This document shows, piece after piece, positions 7,805 through 16,715 of a stretch of 64,000 nucleotides of DNA. The position numbers and the translations under genes were made by a program. This DNA is from Candidatus Gastranaerophilales bacterium (GTDB lineage Bacteria; Cyanobacteriota; Vampirovibrionia; Gastranaerophilales; Gastranaerophilaceae), in contig CALVEA010000007.1 of the NCBI GenBank assembly GCA_944326455.1, forward strand, positions 1 to 64,000, given 5' to 3'. Position 1 is the first letter of the stretch. Each line of letters starts with the position of its first letter. The notes beneath the pieces were generated by a model. That model worked only from the letters and a program-made list of their open reading frames with translations. It was not told the DNA's origin and did not search any database.

Positions 7805-8350
7805 ATGAATATTGTAGAACCAATCAAAAACATGGAAACACTTCATCAAATTGAAGAATTTCTGAAAACCAGAAAAAAGAGGGATTTAGTATTATTTGTC
7901 ATGGGGACAAATACCGGACTGAGAGTATCAGACATTCTTGCGCTTGATATTCAAGATGTTAAGCATAAGGATTTTGTGGAAATTGTTGAGAAAAAGACCG
8001 GAAAGTATAAAAAATTCCCATTGAATAAAAAAATCCGTGCTCTTTTGAATGAGTACATTGATGAAGAGGAAGAAGAACATTATCCGCTTTTTATGACAAT
8101 TTATAATAACCGGCTTGGAAGGAGTTCCGCATACAGGATTATCAACGGAGCTTGCAGAGTTGCCGGAGTTAAAGAAAATATCGGAACTCACACCTTAAGG
8201 AAAACTTTTGGATATCATCATTACAAAAAGTTTAAAGATATTGCGCTCTTGCAAAAAATTTTTAACCACTACTCACCAAGTGTAACTTTAAGATACATAG
8301 GTATTGACCAGGAAGAAATCAACAAAAGTTATATGAATTTTATTCTATGA
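7805..8350 (+). CDS. Minimal tyrosine recombinase (FimB/FimE-sized), paralogue 2
   Basis: 181 residues, catalytic domain only, clearly paralogous to 4258-4800. Catalytic residues: R40 (GLRVSD), Lys in EKKTGKYKK, H129 and R132 (HTLRKT), H155 (NHYS), Y164 (RYIG). AAAGGAG precedes the ATG. The 3' end lies 17 bp from the left site of the inverted-repeat-bounded segment at 8368-8599. FimB/FimE-type enzymes often lie beside the element they invert, so this protein is the prime candidate invertase for that segment. Its action is inferred, not shown. Confidence 0.9.
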   Translation: MNIVEPIKNMETLHQIEEFLKTRKKRDLVLFVMGTNTGLRVSDILALDIQDVKHKDFVEIVEKKTGKYKKFPLNKKIRALLNEYIDEEEEEHYPLFMTIYNNRLGRSSAYRIINGACRVAGVKENIGTHTLRKTFGYHHYKKFKDIALLQKIFNHYSPSVTLRYIGIDQEEINKSYMNFIL

Positions 8351-8367
8351 GGTATTAAAGCAAAAAT

Positions 8368-8391
8368 GCAACACAATTAGTATTGTGTTGC
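8368..8391. repeat. Left recombination-site-like inverted repeat (IRL)
   Basis: Arms GCAACACAAT and ATTGTGTTGC around the asymmetric centre TAGT. The 24-bp whole is the exact reverse complement of the right copy at 8576-8599. Dyad arms around a short asymmetric core are the layout of tyrosine-recombinase crossover sites. Confidence 0.85.
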
Positions 8392-8400
8392 GTCCTTAAC

Positions 8401-8428
8401 ATAATAACACATCAATACTGATTTGCAA
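8401..8428 (-). promoter_or_regulatory. Candidate promoter inside the invertible segment
   Basis: On the minus strand TTGCAA (8423-8428), 16-bp spacer, TATTAT (8401-8406). A TTGACA also reads leftward at 8437-8442. As sequenced it fires toward the recombinase 3' end. After inversion it would fire through the right site into the operon at 8710. Confidence 0.45.
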
Positions 8429-8575
8429 AGCATATTTGTCAAGACTCAGCAAGTCGGGTTTATTTACGGCTAAATTTCCCTCAATATAAGATTTTGGGCT
8501 ATTTTTGCCGTAAATATCCCGTCTGTCCGAGTATAAAATTGAAACCCAAATGGTAAGCCGGTTTTGTTCAATCCT

Positions 8576-8599
8576 GCAACACAATACTAATTGTGTTGC
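8576..8599. repeat. Right recombination-site-like inverted repeat (IRR)
   Basis: Arms GCAACACAAT and ATTGTGTTGC around the centre ACTA, the exact reverse complement of 8368-8391. A diverged related site is at 52092-52115. Confidence 0.85.
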
Positions 8600-8709
8600 A
8601 CAATCGGATGTATAAAAGCTGTAGCAAGGATTTCAGAAATACTAGCCGATTGCCCGACAGACAGTAGAAAGATTTCGTGATAGAAATTTCTCATAAGAAA
8701 AGAGGAAAA

Positions 8710-9573
8710 ATGCCTAAAATATCTGTAATTATTCCCGTTTATAATACGGAAAAATATTTGGCAAAATGTCTGGACAGCGTTATTAATCAGACTCTTGAAG
8801 ATATTGAGATTATATGTATCAATGATGGTTCTACGGATAATTCAGGTAAAATTCTGCTGGAATATGCAAACAAAGACAGCAGAATAAAGATAATTGAGCA
8901 AAGAAATATGAAGCAGGGTGCTGCAAGAAACAGAGGTTTTGAAATTGCTCAAGGTGAATATATTGGCTATGTGGACTCTGATGATTGGATTGATTTAGAT
9001 TATTATGAAAAGCTCTATTGTGCCGCTGTAAAATCAGATTCTGATATAGCTCTTGCAACAAATGTAAGAATCGGCGGGAAAAGAACTAAAAAAAGATTAA
9101 ACATAAAAGAAGAAAAAAGAGTTACGGGACTCCAGGATAAATTTGATATTTGCAAACAATTTAAAGACCAATGCCCGGTTAACAAAATCTATCGAAAAGA
9201 TTTTCTTGTAAAAAACAATATTACTTGGCCGGAAGGAGTGTATTGCGAAGATAAAATTTATACATTAAAAGCTGTTTATTATGCAAATGCTGTCATAACG
9301 GTTCCGGGGATATATTATTACTATTTCAGGCGACCGGAATCAACTGTTTTGAAAAACTCAAAAAAAATGAGAGTTGATAAGAAAAAAGCAAAAAGAGAAA
9401 TGCTGGATTTCTTAAAGCAGCATTGCGTGAACTTAAGAGATTGTGAATTTTGGGCAATAAAAAAAGAAAAAAAAGTTCTGGGTATAACACTTTACAATAT
9501 CAAAGAGAGCCTGAGAACAGAGAAATTTTATCTTCTCGGAATAATACCGTGCCTTACAAAACAGGGAAATTAA
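8710..9573 (+). CDS. Family 2 glycosyltransferase
   Basis: 287 residues, GT-A fold: VIIPVYNTEKYLAKCLDSVI, nucleotide-binding CINDGSTDNS, donor/metal motif YVDSDDW. It would transfer a sugar from an NDP-sugar during glycan assembly at the cytoplasmic membrane. I use the ATG at 8710, after AAGAGGAAAA, rather than the in-frame GTG at 8677. The C-terminus (KFYLLGIIPCL) carries a short motif shared with 17792 and 59394. It is the first gene of the operon and ends exactly where the next ATG begins. Its N-terminal 45 residues are close to those of the protein at 12341. Confidence 0.93.
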   Translation: MPKISVIIPVYNTEKYLAKCLDSVINQTLEDIEIICINDGSTDNSGKILLEYANKDSRIKIIEQRNMKQGAARNRGFEIAQGEYIGYVDSDDWIDLDYYEKLYCAAVKSDSDIALATNVRIGGKRTKKRLNIKEEKRVTGLQDKFDICKQFKDQCPVNKIYRKDFLVKNNITWPEGVYCEDKIYTLKAVYYANAVITVPGIYYYYFRRPESTVLKNSKKMRVDKKKAKREMLDFLKQHCVNLRDCEFWAIKKEKKVLGITLYNIKESLRTEKFYLLGIIPCLTKQGN

Positions 9574-10767
9574 ATGCAGATACTTTGGAATAAAGAAATT
9601 GATGAAATTAAGAACAGCGGGTATTTAGAAAATAACCTCTCGATAACGGATGCGTTAATAGAAAATTTTTATAATGAAATTTTAACGGAATCAGATAAGA
9701 AACTTTTGCAGCTGTCATTTTTGGAAAACCCTTCTCAGGAAGATTTGGATAATCTTCTCAAAAATTGGGATATAGAAGCGAAACCTGCAAGCAAAACGAT
9801 TATGCTTTCATATTTTATGAAACTCCATCCGGATTTGAAATTTACTTCTTATGAAGAGCCGAGATTAAAAGGGCTTTTAAATTATGAAAAATTCAAAAAT
9901 ATGAAAATTATCGCCCACTTTAAAAAAATAGGACGGGAACTCAATAAAAATAATATTAAACCCCTTGTAATAAAAGGCGGAGCCATGAAGTTTTTGCGGC
10001 AGGAACTTCCGCGTGTAATGGGTGATATAGATATTGTTGTGCCGGATAAAGATTTTATGAAATCAGCAAATCTTGCACAATATATTGGGTATGATTATAC
10101 AAAAATTGATATTCATTCAATAGACCTTCACCCTCAGGGAACCGAAGAAGGGGCGGTTGATTTGCATAGGTTTATTTATATGGATACGGGATATGAAACC
10201 CGTCTGCTCAAGGGGTTATTTAAAAGAGCAAAGTTTGAAATGATTTTCGGGGTGGAATCTCTTCTTCCATGTTTTGAAGATTTAATGTTTATCTCGCTTG
10301 TTAATCTTGCAAGAAATCTCCGAGACAAAACCAGCCAAGCAGGACTTTTGTATACTCTTTTTGACTGTAAATATCTGCTGGATAACAAACCTGATTTTGA
10401 TTGGGAAATTGTAAAAGATAATGCAAAGAAAACAAAAACCGAAGTCCAGATGAATTTTGCAATTAAATTTATCGGAAAAATCTCGTCTGATATTCTTCCG
10501 GACAGTATTCAAAACAATATTTTGTTTGAAAAAGAGATGAACGATTATTCAAATGTTGTTATGTACAACCGGTTTTATCTTGAAGAATTGAGAACAAAGT
10601 GCCGGGCAATAAAATTTGGAGATACTATTATGGATTCGCAAGCTCTTGCCGATTATTTAAAATACAAGCCAAAATATGCTTTATTAAAGCTTCTGAGAGG
10701 ACATCCAAAACTGATTAGTTTACTTATAAAAGATTTAAGAGGGAAAAATGATAATAAAAAATCCTGA
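9574..10767 (+). CDS. Nucleotidyltransferase-fold protein (NTP_transf_5-like)
   Basis: 397 residues. The centre reads KPLVIKGGAMKFLRQ, then PRVMGDIDIVVPD. The GG, Arg and paired Asp (DID) form the active-site pattern of the uncharacterised nucleotidyltransferase family PF14907. Such proteins recur beside PqqD-like chaperones and HprK-like kinases, which are the next two genes here. The substrate is unknown: it may nucleotidylate a peptide, protein or sugar intermediate. It begins immediately at the upstream stop and overlaps the next gene by 20 bp. Confidence 0.75.
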   Translation: MQILWNKEIDEIKNSGYLENNLSITDALIENFYNEILTESDKKLLQLSFLENPSQEDLDNLLKNWDIEAKPASKTIMLSYFMKLHPDLKFTSYEEPRLKGLLNYEKFKNMKIIAHFKKIGRELNKNNIKPLVIKGGAMKFLRQELPRVMGDIDIVVPDKDFMKSANLAQYIGYDYTKIDIHSIDLHPQGTEEGAVDLHRFIYMDTGYETRLLKGLFKRAKFEMIFGVESLLPCFEDLMFISLVNLARNLRDKTSQAGLLYTLFDCKYLLDNKPDFDWEIVKDNAKKTKTEVQMNFAIKFIGKISSDILPDSIQNNILFEKEMNDYSNVVMYNRFYLEELRTKCRAIKFGDTIMDSQALADYLKYKPKYALLKLLRGHPKLISLLIKDLRGKNDNKKS

Positions 10768-11887
10768 AAAAAAAGATTTAAGAAAATATTTTGATAATTT
10801 GAATAATTGCATTGAAGCAAAAGGCTGTAAATGGGTTAAATATTTGGATTTAGGGATAAAAACAGTACGTCTTATAAATTATTCCGATGAGTTTACTCCC
10901 CTTGTTCAAAAACAATTAACTTATGTAATAAAAGATTTTGCCGAGAATTATGATGAAACTATTGTTATTTGGAAAGAGGATGATTTTGAACATCTTGCGG
11001 AAAAATTAGGAAATGAGTTTAATCCTAAAACTAATTTAAGAATTAGAATAGAGATGCTTGCCCTAAAACTTAAGAATCTGGATTTAGGTATATTTGACGA
11101 AAAATATTCAAAATTCCATCCTATTTTAGATTTGAATCCGGAAAGGGGTTTTATTAACGCCTATGATATGGAAAAAAGAACTTATTATTATGGTGTAAGA
11201 AACCTTGAGCCGGAAGAGTTTATAAAAGAAGGGCATATTTTTGTCCAGATGTTTAATAAAATACTTAAAACAGAGAGTTCAAATCTCGTACACGGGGCTG
11301 TCGTCGGGTTGAATAATAACGGGATTTTATTCTGTGCAAGAGGTCAAAGAGGAAAATCAACACTTGCTGTATTAGCAATGATGAGGGGTTTTGAGTATGT
11401 TTCGGATGATTATCTTGTGCTTGAGAAAAAGGGAAATCAACTTTTTACACATCCTATTTATTCTATAATTACTCTCTCTCCTAGAATGTATAACGAGTTG
11501 TATTACGAGCTGGAGGGTAAGTTTGTTTCTAATAATGCACGAAAAGACAAATATGTTATCAATATCGAAAAATATCACCATACTTTTATGAAAAATTATC
11601 CTATAAAAGTTTGTATGTTTCCGGAGATTGTTGAAGACAAAGAGCCTTCCGTAAGACTCTGCACTCCTCAGGAAAAAGGACGGGCTATTACTCATCTTAT
11701 TCATTCAACAATTAACCAGATGGGAGACAGACATGATATTAAAACTGTTCAAAAACTTATAAATATGGTGAAAAATCTAAATTTTTACAAAATAAACCTC
11801 TGTTCCGATATAGGGGCAAATGTGGAATGTTTAAGGGAATTCAGTGAAAAAATAAAGGAGAATGAAAATGAATTATGTATTAAATGA
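10748..11887 (+). CDS. HprK-related kinase of a PqqD-associated system
   Basis: 379 residues. The C-terminal half has H182GAVVG and a Walker A loop CARGQRGKST (about 196-205), then YVSDDYLVLE, the arrangement of the HPr kinase/phosphorylase fold. The N-terminal ~170 residues are unassigned. Related proteins (HprK-related kinase A families) accompany PqqD-like peptide chaperones and nucleotidyltransferases in putative peptide- or protein-modification cassettes. AGAGGG precedes the ATG. It overlaps its neighbours on both sides (20 bp each), suggesting translational coupling. Substrate unknown. Confidence 0.75.
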   Translation: MIIKNPEKKDLRKYFDNLNNCIEAKGCKWVKYLDLGIKTVRLINYSDEFTPLVQKQLTYVIKDFAENYDETIVIWKEDDFEHLAEKLGNEFNPKTNLRIRIEMLALKLKNLDLGIFDEKYSKFHPILDLNPERGFINAYDMEKRTYYYGVRNLEPEEFIKEGHIFVQMFNKILKTESSNLVHGAVVGLNNNGILFCARGQRGKSTLAVLAMMRGFEYVSDDYLVLEKKGNQLFTHPIYSIITLSPRMYNELYYELEGKFVSNNARKDKYVINIEKYHHTFMKNYPIKVCMFPEIVEDKEPSVRLCTPQEKGRAITHLIHSTINQMGDRHDIKTVQKLINMVKNLNFYKINLCSDIGANVECLREFSEKIKENENELCIK

Positions 11888-12338
11888 TGAAAAAATGTTT
11901 GCGGACATAACAGACGGAATCGCAATAATAATTAACAGCGAGACCGGGATTTATTACGGAATGAATGCCCTGGGCACTGCTGTATATGAAAATCTGATTA
12001 ACGGAGCTTCAACAGAATCTATTCTGGCAGAACTGAAATCAATGCCGGATGTGCCTGAAAGCTTGGAAGAAAACTTTAACTCTTTTATAAAATCTCTTGC
12101 AGAAAAAGAGGTAATTTTAGAATCCGCTCCGTCGGAAGGTTCTGTAAGCATTCTTTATGAAACTGCAAAAGAAGATAATTTTATTCTTGATGTTCGGGAA
12201 TACAATGATGCGCAGGAACTTTTACTTGCTGACCCTATTCACGAAGTTAAAGAAGAATCCGGCTGGACTCCTGAGAAAAGTTCTCTCAATCCGGATAAAG
12301 AAGACGTAAAAAGACGCGAAGCAAAAATGGAAGTTTAG
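11868..12338 (+). CDS. PqqD-family peptide-chaperone-like protein with an extended tail
   Basis: About 156 residues. The first ~90 form a PqqD-like winged-helix domain (ITDGIAIIINSETGIYYGMNALGTAVYENL). PqqD domains bind the leader of a ribosomal peptide substrate and present it to a radical SAM enzyme. The start is the second ATG (11868), with AAGGAG seven bases ahead; the first ATG at 11862 is too close. The tail from residue ~95 is acidic and polar and contains ADPIHEVKEESGWTP, which is not part of the core fold and could be a docking or modified segment. Two radical SAM genes follow in the same operon. Confidence 0.78.
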   Translation: MNYVLNDEKMFADITDGIAIIINSETGIYYGMNALGTAVYENLINGASTESILAELKSMPDVPESLEENFNSFIKSLAEKEVILESAPSEGSVSILYETAKEDNFILDVREYNDAQELLLADPIHEVKEESGWTPEKSSLNPDKEDVKRREAKMEV

Positions 12339-12340
12339 TA

Positions 12341-14377
12341 ATGCCAAAAATCTCTGTTATAATTCCGGTTTTTAATACGGAAAAGTATCTTCAAAGATGT
12401 CTTGAAAGTGTCTTAAACCAGACACTTTCGGACATAGAAATTATTTGTATTAATGATTGTTCCGCTGATAATTCGCTTGGAATTTTAAGGGAATATTCAG
12501 CAAAAGATAAAAGGGTAAAAATAATAAACTTTACCCGGAATCAAGGAGCTGCAGCAGCAAGAAATACAGGAATCAAAGAAGCCGGCGGAGAGTATTTGGG
12601 ATTTATTGACTCTGATGACTATATTGAGCCTGATTTTTATGAAAATCTTTACAAAAAAGCTGTTAAAACAGGTGCGGATATTATTAAGGGGTCGGATATG
12701 AAGCTCTGCTATCCCGACGGAAAAACAGAAATTGATGAACAAAATTATAAAATCAGGCAGAATAAACTTAATTTTTGGTGTCAATATACAACTGCCATTT
12801 TTAAAACAGATTTTATAAAGAAAAATAAAATTGATTTTCCGGAGGGACTGCTTGTCGGAGAAGACCCGGTTTTTACAATAAAAGCTGCTATTCTTGCAAA
12901 CAAGATTGAAGTAATAAATAATGCCCAATATTACTATATGAGAAGAGAGGGGAGTCTAAATTCCGATATTTGGGACGAAGTAAAAATACTTTCTTATGTT
13001 AAATATATTGAAATGATTGCTGATTTTTCACTGAAACAAAACCTTTCACGAGAAAATCACGCCATTATTTTCGGAAGACTTCTTGACAGTATCTATCAAA
13101 CTCAAAAAGGAAAAGACAGAAACAGAAGGAAACTTCGCAAAATTTTTGATGACTTGTTTGACAAAATTCAGGCAGTAAGCATCAAATATCCGATAAAAGT
13201 TCTTTTTGATGCGTCAGTTATTTGTATAGCTAATCATGACCTCGGCGGACGACGAGGAATATATATGGTTATATGGAATCTTCTTAAAAAGTTTGTATCA
13301 GATTCCCGCTTTGATATTACGCTATGGTTACAAAGAAATTACGGTACGGAATTTTTCAAGCTGGACCCGCTTACGGCAAATTTAAAATATGTAATAGCAG
13401 AATTTAAACTCGGTGACGGAAGAATCATTCCAAATAAAAATTTTCATCCGGAAGAATATGATGTATATTTTAACCCTGCACCGAACAGACAGCCGATGAA
13501 GGGAAAACGTCCCGCCGTATTCAATATACTTTATGATGTAATTCCGATTTTAAAATACGATTGGTTTGAGCGGGATTTTAAAACAAGTTTTTGGAGTGCT
13601 TATGCCTCACTTCCTTCTCATATCAATTATTTTTGTGATTCTGAATGCTGCAAAAATGATTTTTTAAGATTTTTTGACCAATTTGATGCAAAGAGAATGA
13701 CGGTTACTCCAATTTCATCTTCTCAAAATTTTTATCCGCAAAAAGATAAAAATAAGCTTGAAAAAGTATTACAAAAATATTCTGTCAAACCAAACAGCAA
13801 ATATATTTTCTACATTGGTGCGGTTAATGATCCAAGGAAAAATCTTATTTTTAATATTGAATGTTTCATACAGTTCATTGACAGGTATAAAATTGATGAT
13901 TTGTATTTCTATTTTGGCGGCTCCGGGAAAAAAGAATTTGATGAAATTCTAAAAACACAACTCGGCAAACAGTATGAAACACACAAAGATAAACTTGTTT
14001 CTTTAGGTTACATTGATGACGAAGATGTAAATCTGCTTTACAGTAATTCTTTATTTTTTAGTTTTCTGTCGCTCTATGAAGGATTCGGAATGCCGCCTCT
14101 GGAAGCAATGATGTGCGGGGTTCCCGTAATTTGCGCAAATAACAGTTCGCTTCCGGAAGTCGTAGGTGATGCAGCTCTGATGGTTGACCCCGAAGATGAG
14201 GATGAAGTTATTGAAGCTTTCAGAAAATTTTATTTTGATGAAAACCTGAGAGATGAATATATCAAAAAAGGACTAAAAAGGGCGGAATTATTTAACTGGG
14301 ATAAGACATACAAAATTATGTCCGAAAAGATTATTGAAACTATAGGAGCACCTATTAATGAATCTTGCAGAGTATAA
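12341..14377 (+). CDS. Bifunctional glycosyltransferase: GT2 domain fused to GT4-type domain
   Basis: 678 residues. Residues 1-270 are a GT2 domain ([37 protein letters not shown]). Residues ~285-678 are a GT-B domain with [12 protein letters not shown] and the GT4 donor-site region [19 protein letters not shown] ... [16 protein letters not shown]. Two transferases in one chain probably add consecutive sugars of one repeat. The start overlaps the upstream stop region (TAGTAATG) and the end overlaps the next gene by 20 bp. Confidence 0.92.
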   Translation: MPKISVIIPVFNTEKYLQRCLESVLNQTLSDIEIICINDCSADNSLGILREYSAKDKRVKIINFTRNQGAAAARNTGIKEAGGEYLGFIDSDDYIEPDFYENLYKKAVKTGADIIKGSDMKLCYPDGKTEIDEQNYKIRQNKLNFWCQYTTAIFKTDFIKKNKIDFPEGLLVGEDPVFTIKAAILANKIEVINNAQYYYMRREGSLNSDIWDEVKILSYVKYIEMIADFSLKQNLSRENHAIIFGRLLDSIYQTQKGKDRNRRKLRKIFDDLFDKIQAVSIKYPIKVLFDASVICIANHDLGGRRGIYMVIWNLLKKFVSDSRFDITLWLQRNYGTEFFKLDPLTANLKYVIAEFKLGDGRIIPNKNFHPEEYDVYFNPAPNRQPMKGKRPAVFNILYDVIPILKYDWFERDFKTSFWSAYASLPSHINYFCDSECCKNDFLRFFDQFDAKRMTVTPISSSQNFYPQKDKNKLEKVLQKYSVKPNSKYIFYIGAVNDPRKNLIFNIECFIQFIDRYKIDDLYFYFGGSGKKEFDEILKTQLGKQYETHKDKLVSLGYIDDEDVNLLYSNSLFFSFLSLYEGFGMPPLEAMMCGVPVICANNSSLPEVVGDAALMVDPEDEDEVIEAFRKFYFDENLRDEYIKKGLKRAELFNWDKTYKIMSEKIIETIGAPINESCRV

Positions 14378-15305
14378 AACCTATCTAAAATCAAGCGAGG
14401 CTAAATTTTATTATACTAATAAAGTGAAAAATAAAAGAAAATACTTCTTTGAAAAATTCGGGAAAAAATTTTTTCTCCGATATTTCAGATGGAGATATTT
14501 TTTTACTAAAAAGCCTTCTCTTTTTCATATTGAATACAAGGTTACAACTATTTGCACCCTAAAATGTAAGGAATGCTGTCATTATACTCCGTATTTTGAA
14601 AATAATATAAAACAAGTTCCGTTTGAAAAATTTAAAATTGAACTGGACAAATTATTAAAATCGGTTGATTTGCTCTATGCCCTTGACCTTATCGGAGGAG
14701 AGACGCTTTTATCGCAAGATTTGCCTAAAATGGTTAAATATGCGCAATCAAAACACCAAATCAAACATGTTAATATTACAACCAATGCAACACTTTTACC
14801 GTCTGATGAATTAATCAAAGTTTTAAAAAATAATAAAAAAACTATCGTCTGGATTTCAAACTACAGCGCTAATGAAAGTTTAAAACCAAAATTAAAAATT
14901 AAAGAACTGGTTGAGATTTTTGATAAGAATAATATTCTGTATTCTGTCTCGGATTTTGAAAATGAAACCATGCCGCCCTGGGAAAAACCGCCGCTTGTTC
15001 TTTCTCCGGGTGAAGCAAAAAATAATTTTACAAAAACAAAAGATTGCAGAATCCATAACTGCCATACTTATGCTAACGGGATTTTATATTTATGCCCGCT
15101 CCAATTTTATATGTTGTTTGGCAAACACGGATACAAAGCAGAAAATGACGAAACTGTAAATATAATGAAAGCCAATCCGAAAGACGTTACAAAATCTCTT
15201 CTGGCATTTTACAATAAGGAGAATTTTGACTTTTGTCATTATTGCAAACTGCCTTCGCCGGAAATGTTTATTGAAACTGCAGAACAGCTGGAGGAGGTCA
15301 AATGA
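14358..15305 (+). CDS. Radical SAM enzyme, glycan-operon type 1
   Basis: 315 residues. The radical SAM cluster motif is C66TLKC70KEC73, followed by LIGGETLL (the GGE motif that binds SAM) and TTNATLLPS. Five Cys near the C-terminus (CRIHNCHTYANGILYLC ... CHYC) could hold an auxiliary iron-sulfur cluster, SPASM/twitch style. It may modify a sugar or a peptide; the operon contains both sugar transferases and a PqqD-type protein. It overlaps both neighbours. The N-terminal ~55 basic-aromatic residues are unusual for the family. Confidence 0.88.
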   Translation: MNLAEYKTYLKSSEAKFYYTNKVKNKRKYFFEKFGKKFFLRYFRWRYFFTKKPSLFHIEYKVTTICTLKCKECCHYTPYFENNIKQVPFEKFKIELDKLLKSVDLLYALDLIGGETLLSQDLPKMVKYAQSKHQIKHVNITTNATLLPSDELIKVLKNNKKTIVWISNYSANESLKPKLKIKELVEIFDKNNILYSVSDFENETMPPWEKPPLVLSPGEAKNNFTKTKDCRIHNCHTYANGILYLCPLQFYMLFGKHGYKAENDETVNIMKANPKDVTKSLLAFYNKENFDFCHYCKLPSPEMFIETAEQLEEVK

Positions 15306-16705
15306 TACCAAAAAGAATTTTTTATGTCTGGGGATACAATGAACCAAAATCAACACTTGCAAATATATGTTTAGAAAATTGGAGAACAAATCTTCCTGAA
15401 TACGAAATAATTGAAGTTAACGAAAAAACTTCCGAGTGGTTTGATTTTGAACATGAATATAATACAAATCTCTGGTTTAAAACTGTATACGATTTAAAGC
15501 TTTGGGCTTTTGTATCCGATTATATGAGGTTGAATATAATATATAACCATGGCGGAATATATATGGATACGGATATAACCGTATATAAAAATTTTGATAC
15601 TCTCCTTGACAATAAAATGTTTGCAGGAAATTCCAAAAATAATATTCCTGAACTTGCCGTATTCGGGGCAGAAAAAGAACATCCGATTTTGAAAAATCTT
15701 ATAGAATTTTATGCGCAAGATATTTGGCAAAGTCCGCTTTTTATTATTACTAAAATTTTTAAAGAAAAGCTGGAAACTTTGAATATTCAAACAAATCCGG
15801 AAGAGATTACAAAACATGGATTAATTACAATTTATCCGTGCTGCTGTTTCCATCCCAAACATTATACCGAGGAATTTTCATCGGATTTAATATCTCCTAA
15901 TACTTATGCCGTACATTGGGGAAATGCTTCTTGGTTTAGTAAGAAAAATATTTATTTTCTTTCAAACAAGCATAGAATTCCGCTTAAAGTACTTTTAAAA
16001 CAAATGGAATTTATAGAAAAAACTGATCCTGATGCAAATAAAAAAACATCTCCTGAACCTCTAATTTCTGTCATTATTCCGGTTAAAAACGGAACAAATT
16101 ATCTGAAAGAAGCTGTAGAAGGAATAAAAAAACAAAATATAAATTCAGAAATTATTGTTGTTGACGATTTTTCCGACGATAACACAATACAACTTGCACA
16201 ATCCTTGGGCTGCAAAGTTATTAAACATGAAAAAACTAAAGGACAAATTGCGGGCAAAAATACGGGTTTAAAAGAAGCAAAAGGAAAATACATTATGTTT
16301 CATGACCATGATGATATTTTAACTTTCAATGCACTAAAAACAATGTATGCAGAATTTGAAAAAGACAATACTCTGGAAGTTGTAATAACAAAAATAAAAG
16401 ATTTTCTTTCACCGGATTCCGAGCCGCAGCCTATAAAGCCGGAAGCTTATTACGGCGCACTCGGAGGCTCAATGCTTATTAAAAAATCCGTCTTTGATAA
16501 AATCGGCTATTTTGACGAAAACTTAACAGCCGGAGAAGTAATCAGCCTTACATCAAAGTTTGAAGAATATAATATCAAAACCAAAAAGATTGACTTTGTT
16601 TCTTCAAACAGAAGAATCCATAACACAAATTACGGCAAGACAAATAAAAAACAAGAGTTTAAAGATTATGCGAGTATTTTAAGAGCAAAGCTTATTAAAA
16701 AATAA
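15302..16705 (+). CDS. Bifunctional glycosyltransferase: GT32-like plus GT2
   Basis: 467 residues. The N-terminal half (IPKRIFYVWGYNEP ... FVSDYMRLNIIYNHGGIYMDTDI) is the DXD-containing sugar transferase family of capsule and mannosyltransferase enzymes (GT32). Residues ~245-467 are GT2-like (PLISVIIPVKNGTNYLKEAV, VVVDDFSDDNT-type site, HDHDD). AGGAGG precedes the ATG, which overlaps the upstream stop by 4 bp. Confidence 0.88.
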   Translation: MIPKRIFYVWGYNEPKSTLANICLENWRTNLPEYEIIEVNEKTSEWFDFEHEYNTNLWFKTVYDLKLWAFVSDYMRLNIIYNHGGIYMDTDITVYKNFDTLLDNKMFAGNSKNNIPELAVFGAEKEHPILKNLIEFYAQDIWQSPLFIITKIFKEKLETLNIQTNPEEITKHGLITIYPCCCFHPKHYTEEFSSDLISPNTYAVHWGNASWFSKKNIYFLSNKHRIPLKVLLKQMEFIEKTDPDANKKTSPEPLISVIIPVKNGTNYLKEAVEGIKKQNINSEIIVVDDFSDDNTIQLAQSLGCKVIKHEKTKGQIAGKNTGLKEAKGKYIMFHDHDDILTFNALKTMYAEFEKDNTLEVVITKIKDFLSPDSEPQPIKPEAYYGALGGSMLIKKSVFDKIGYFDENLTAGEVISLTSKFEEYNIKTKKIDFVSSNRRIHNTNYGKTNKKQEFKDYASILRAKLIKK

Positions 16706-16715
16706 AGGAGAGCTT

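Larger units (their letters stand above)
8368..8599. mobile_element. Putative invertible promoter segment (fim-switch-like), alternatively a MITE
   Basis: 184 bp (8392-8575) lie between two 24-bp sites in exact inverted orientation. Upstream is a tyrosine recombinase gene and downstream, 110 bp away, the first gene of a ten-gene glycan operon. The segment contains an outward promoter on the minus strand (8401-8428), so as sequenced it points away from the operon, and inversion would turn it toward the operon. A 62-codon open frame on the minus strand and an internal dyad (TTTACGGC/GCCGTAAA) are also present. A non-autonomous transposon with terminal repeats is the main alternative. Confidence 0.6.

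Noticed and set aside
8396-8584. A 62-codon minus-strand frame inside the putative invertible segment
   Set aside because: It would start with TTG inside the inverted site and has no ribosome site. Its codon use is not absurd, so a gene fragment is possible, but I do not call it a gene.
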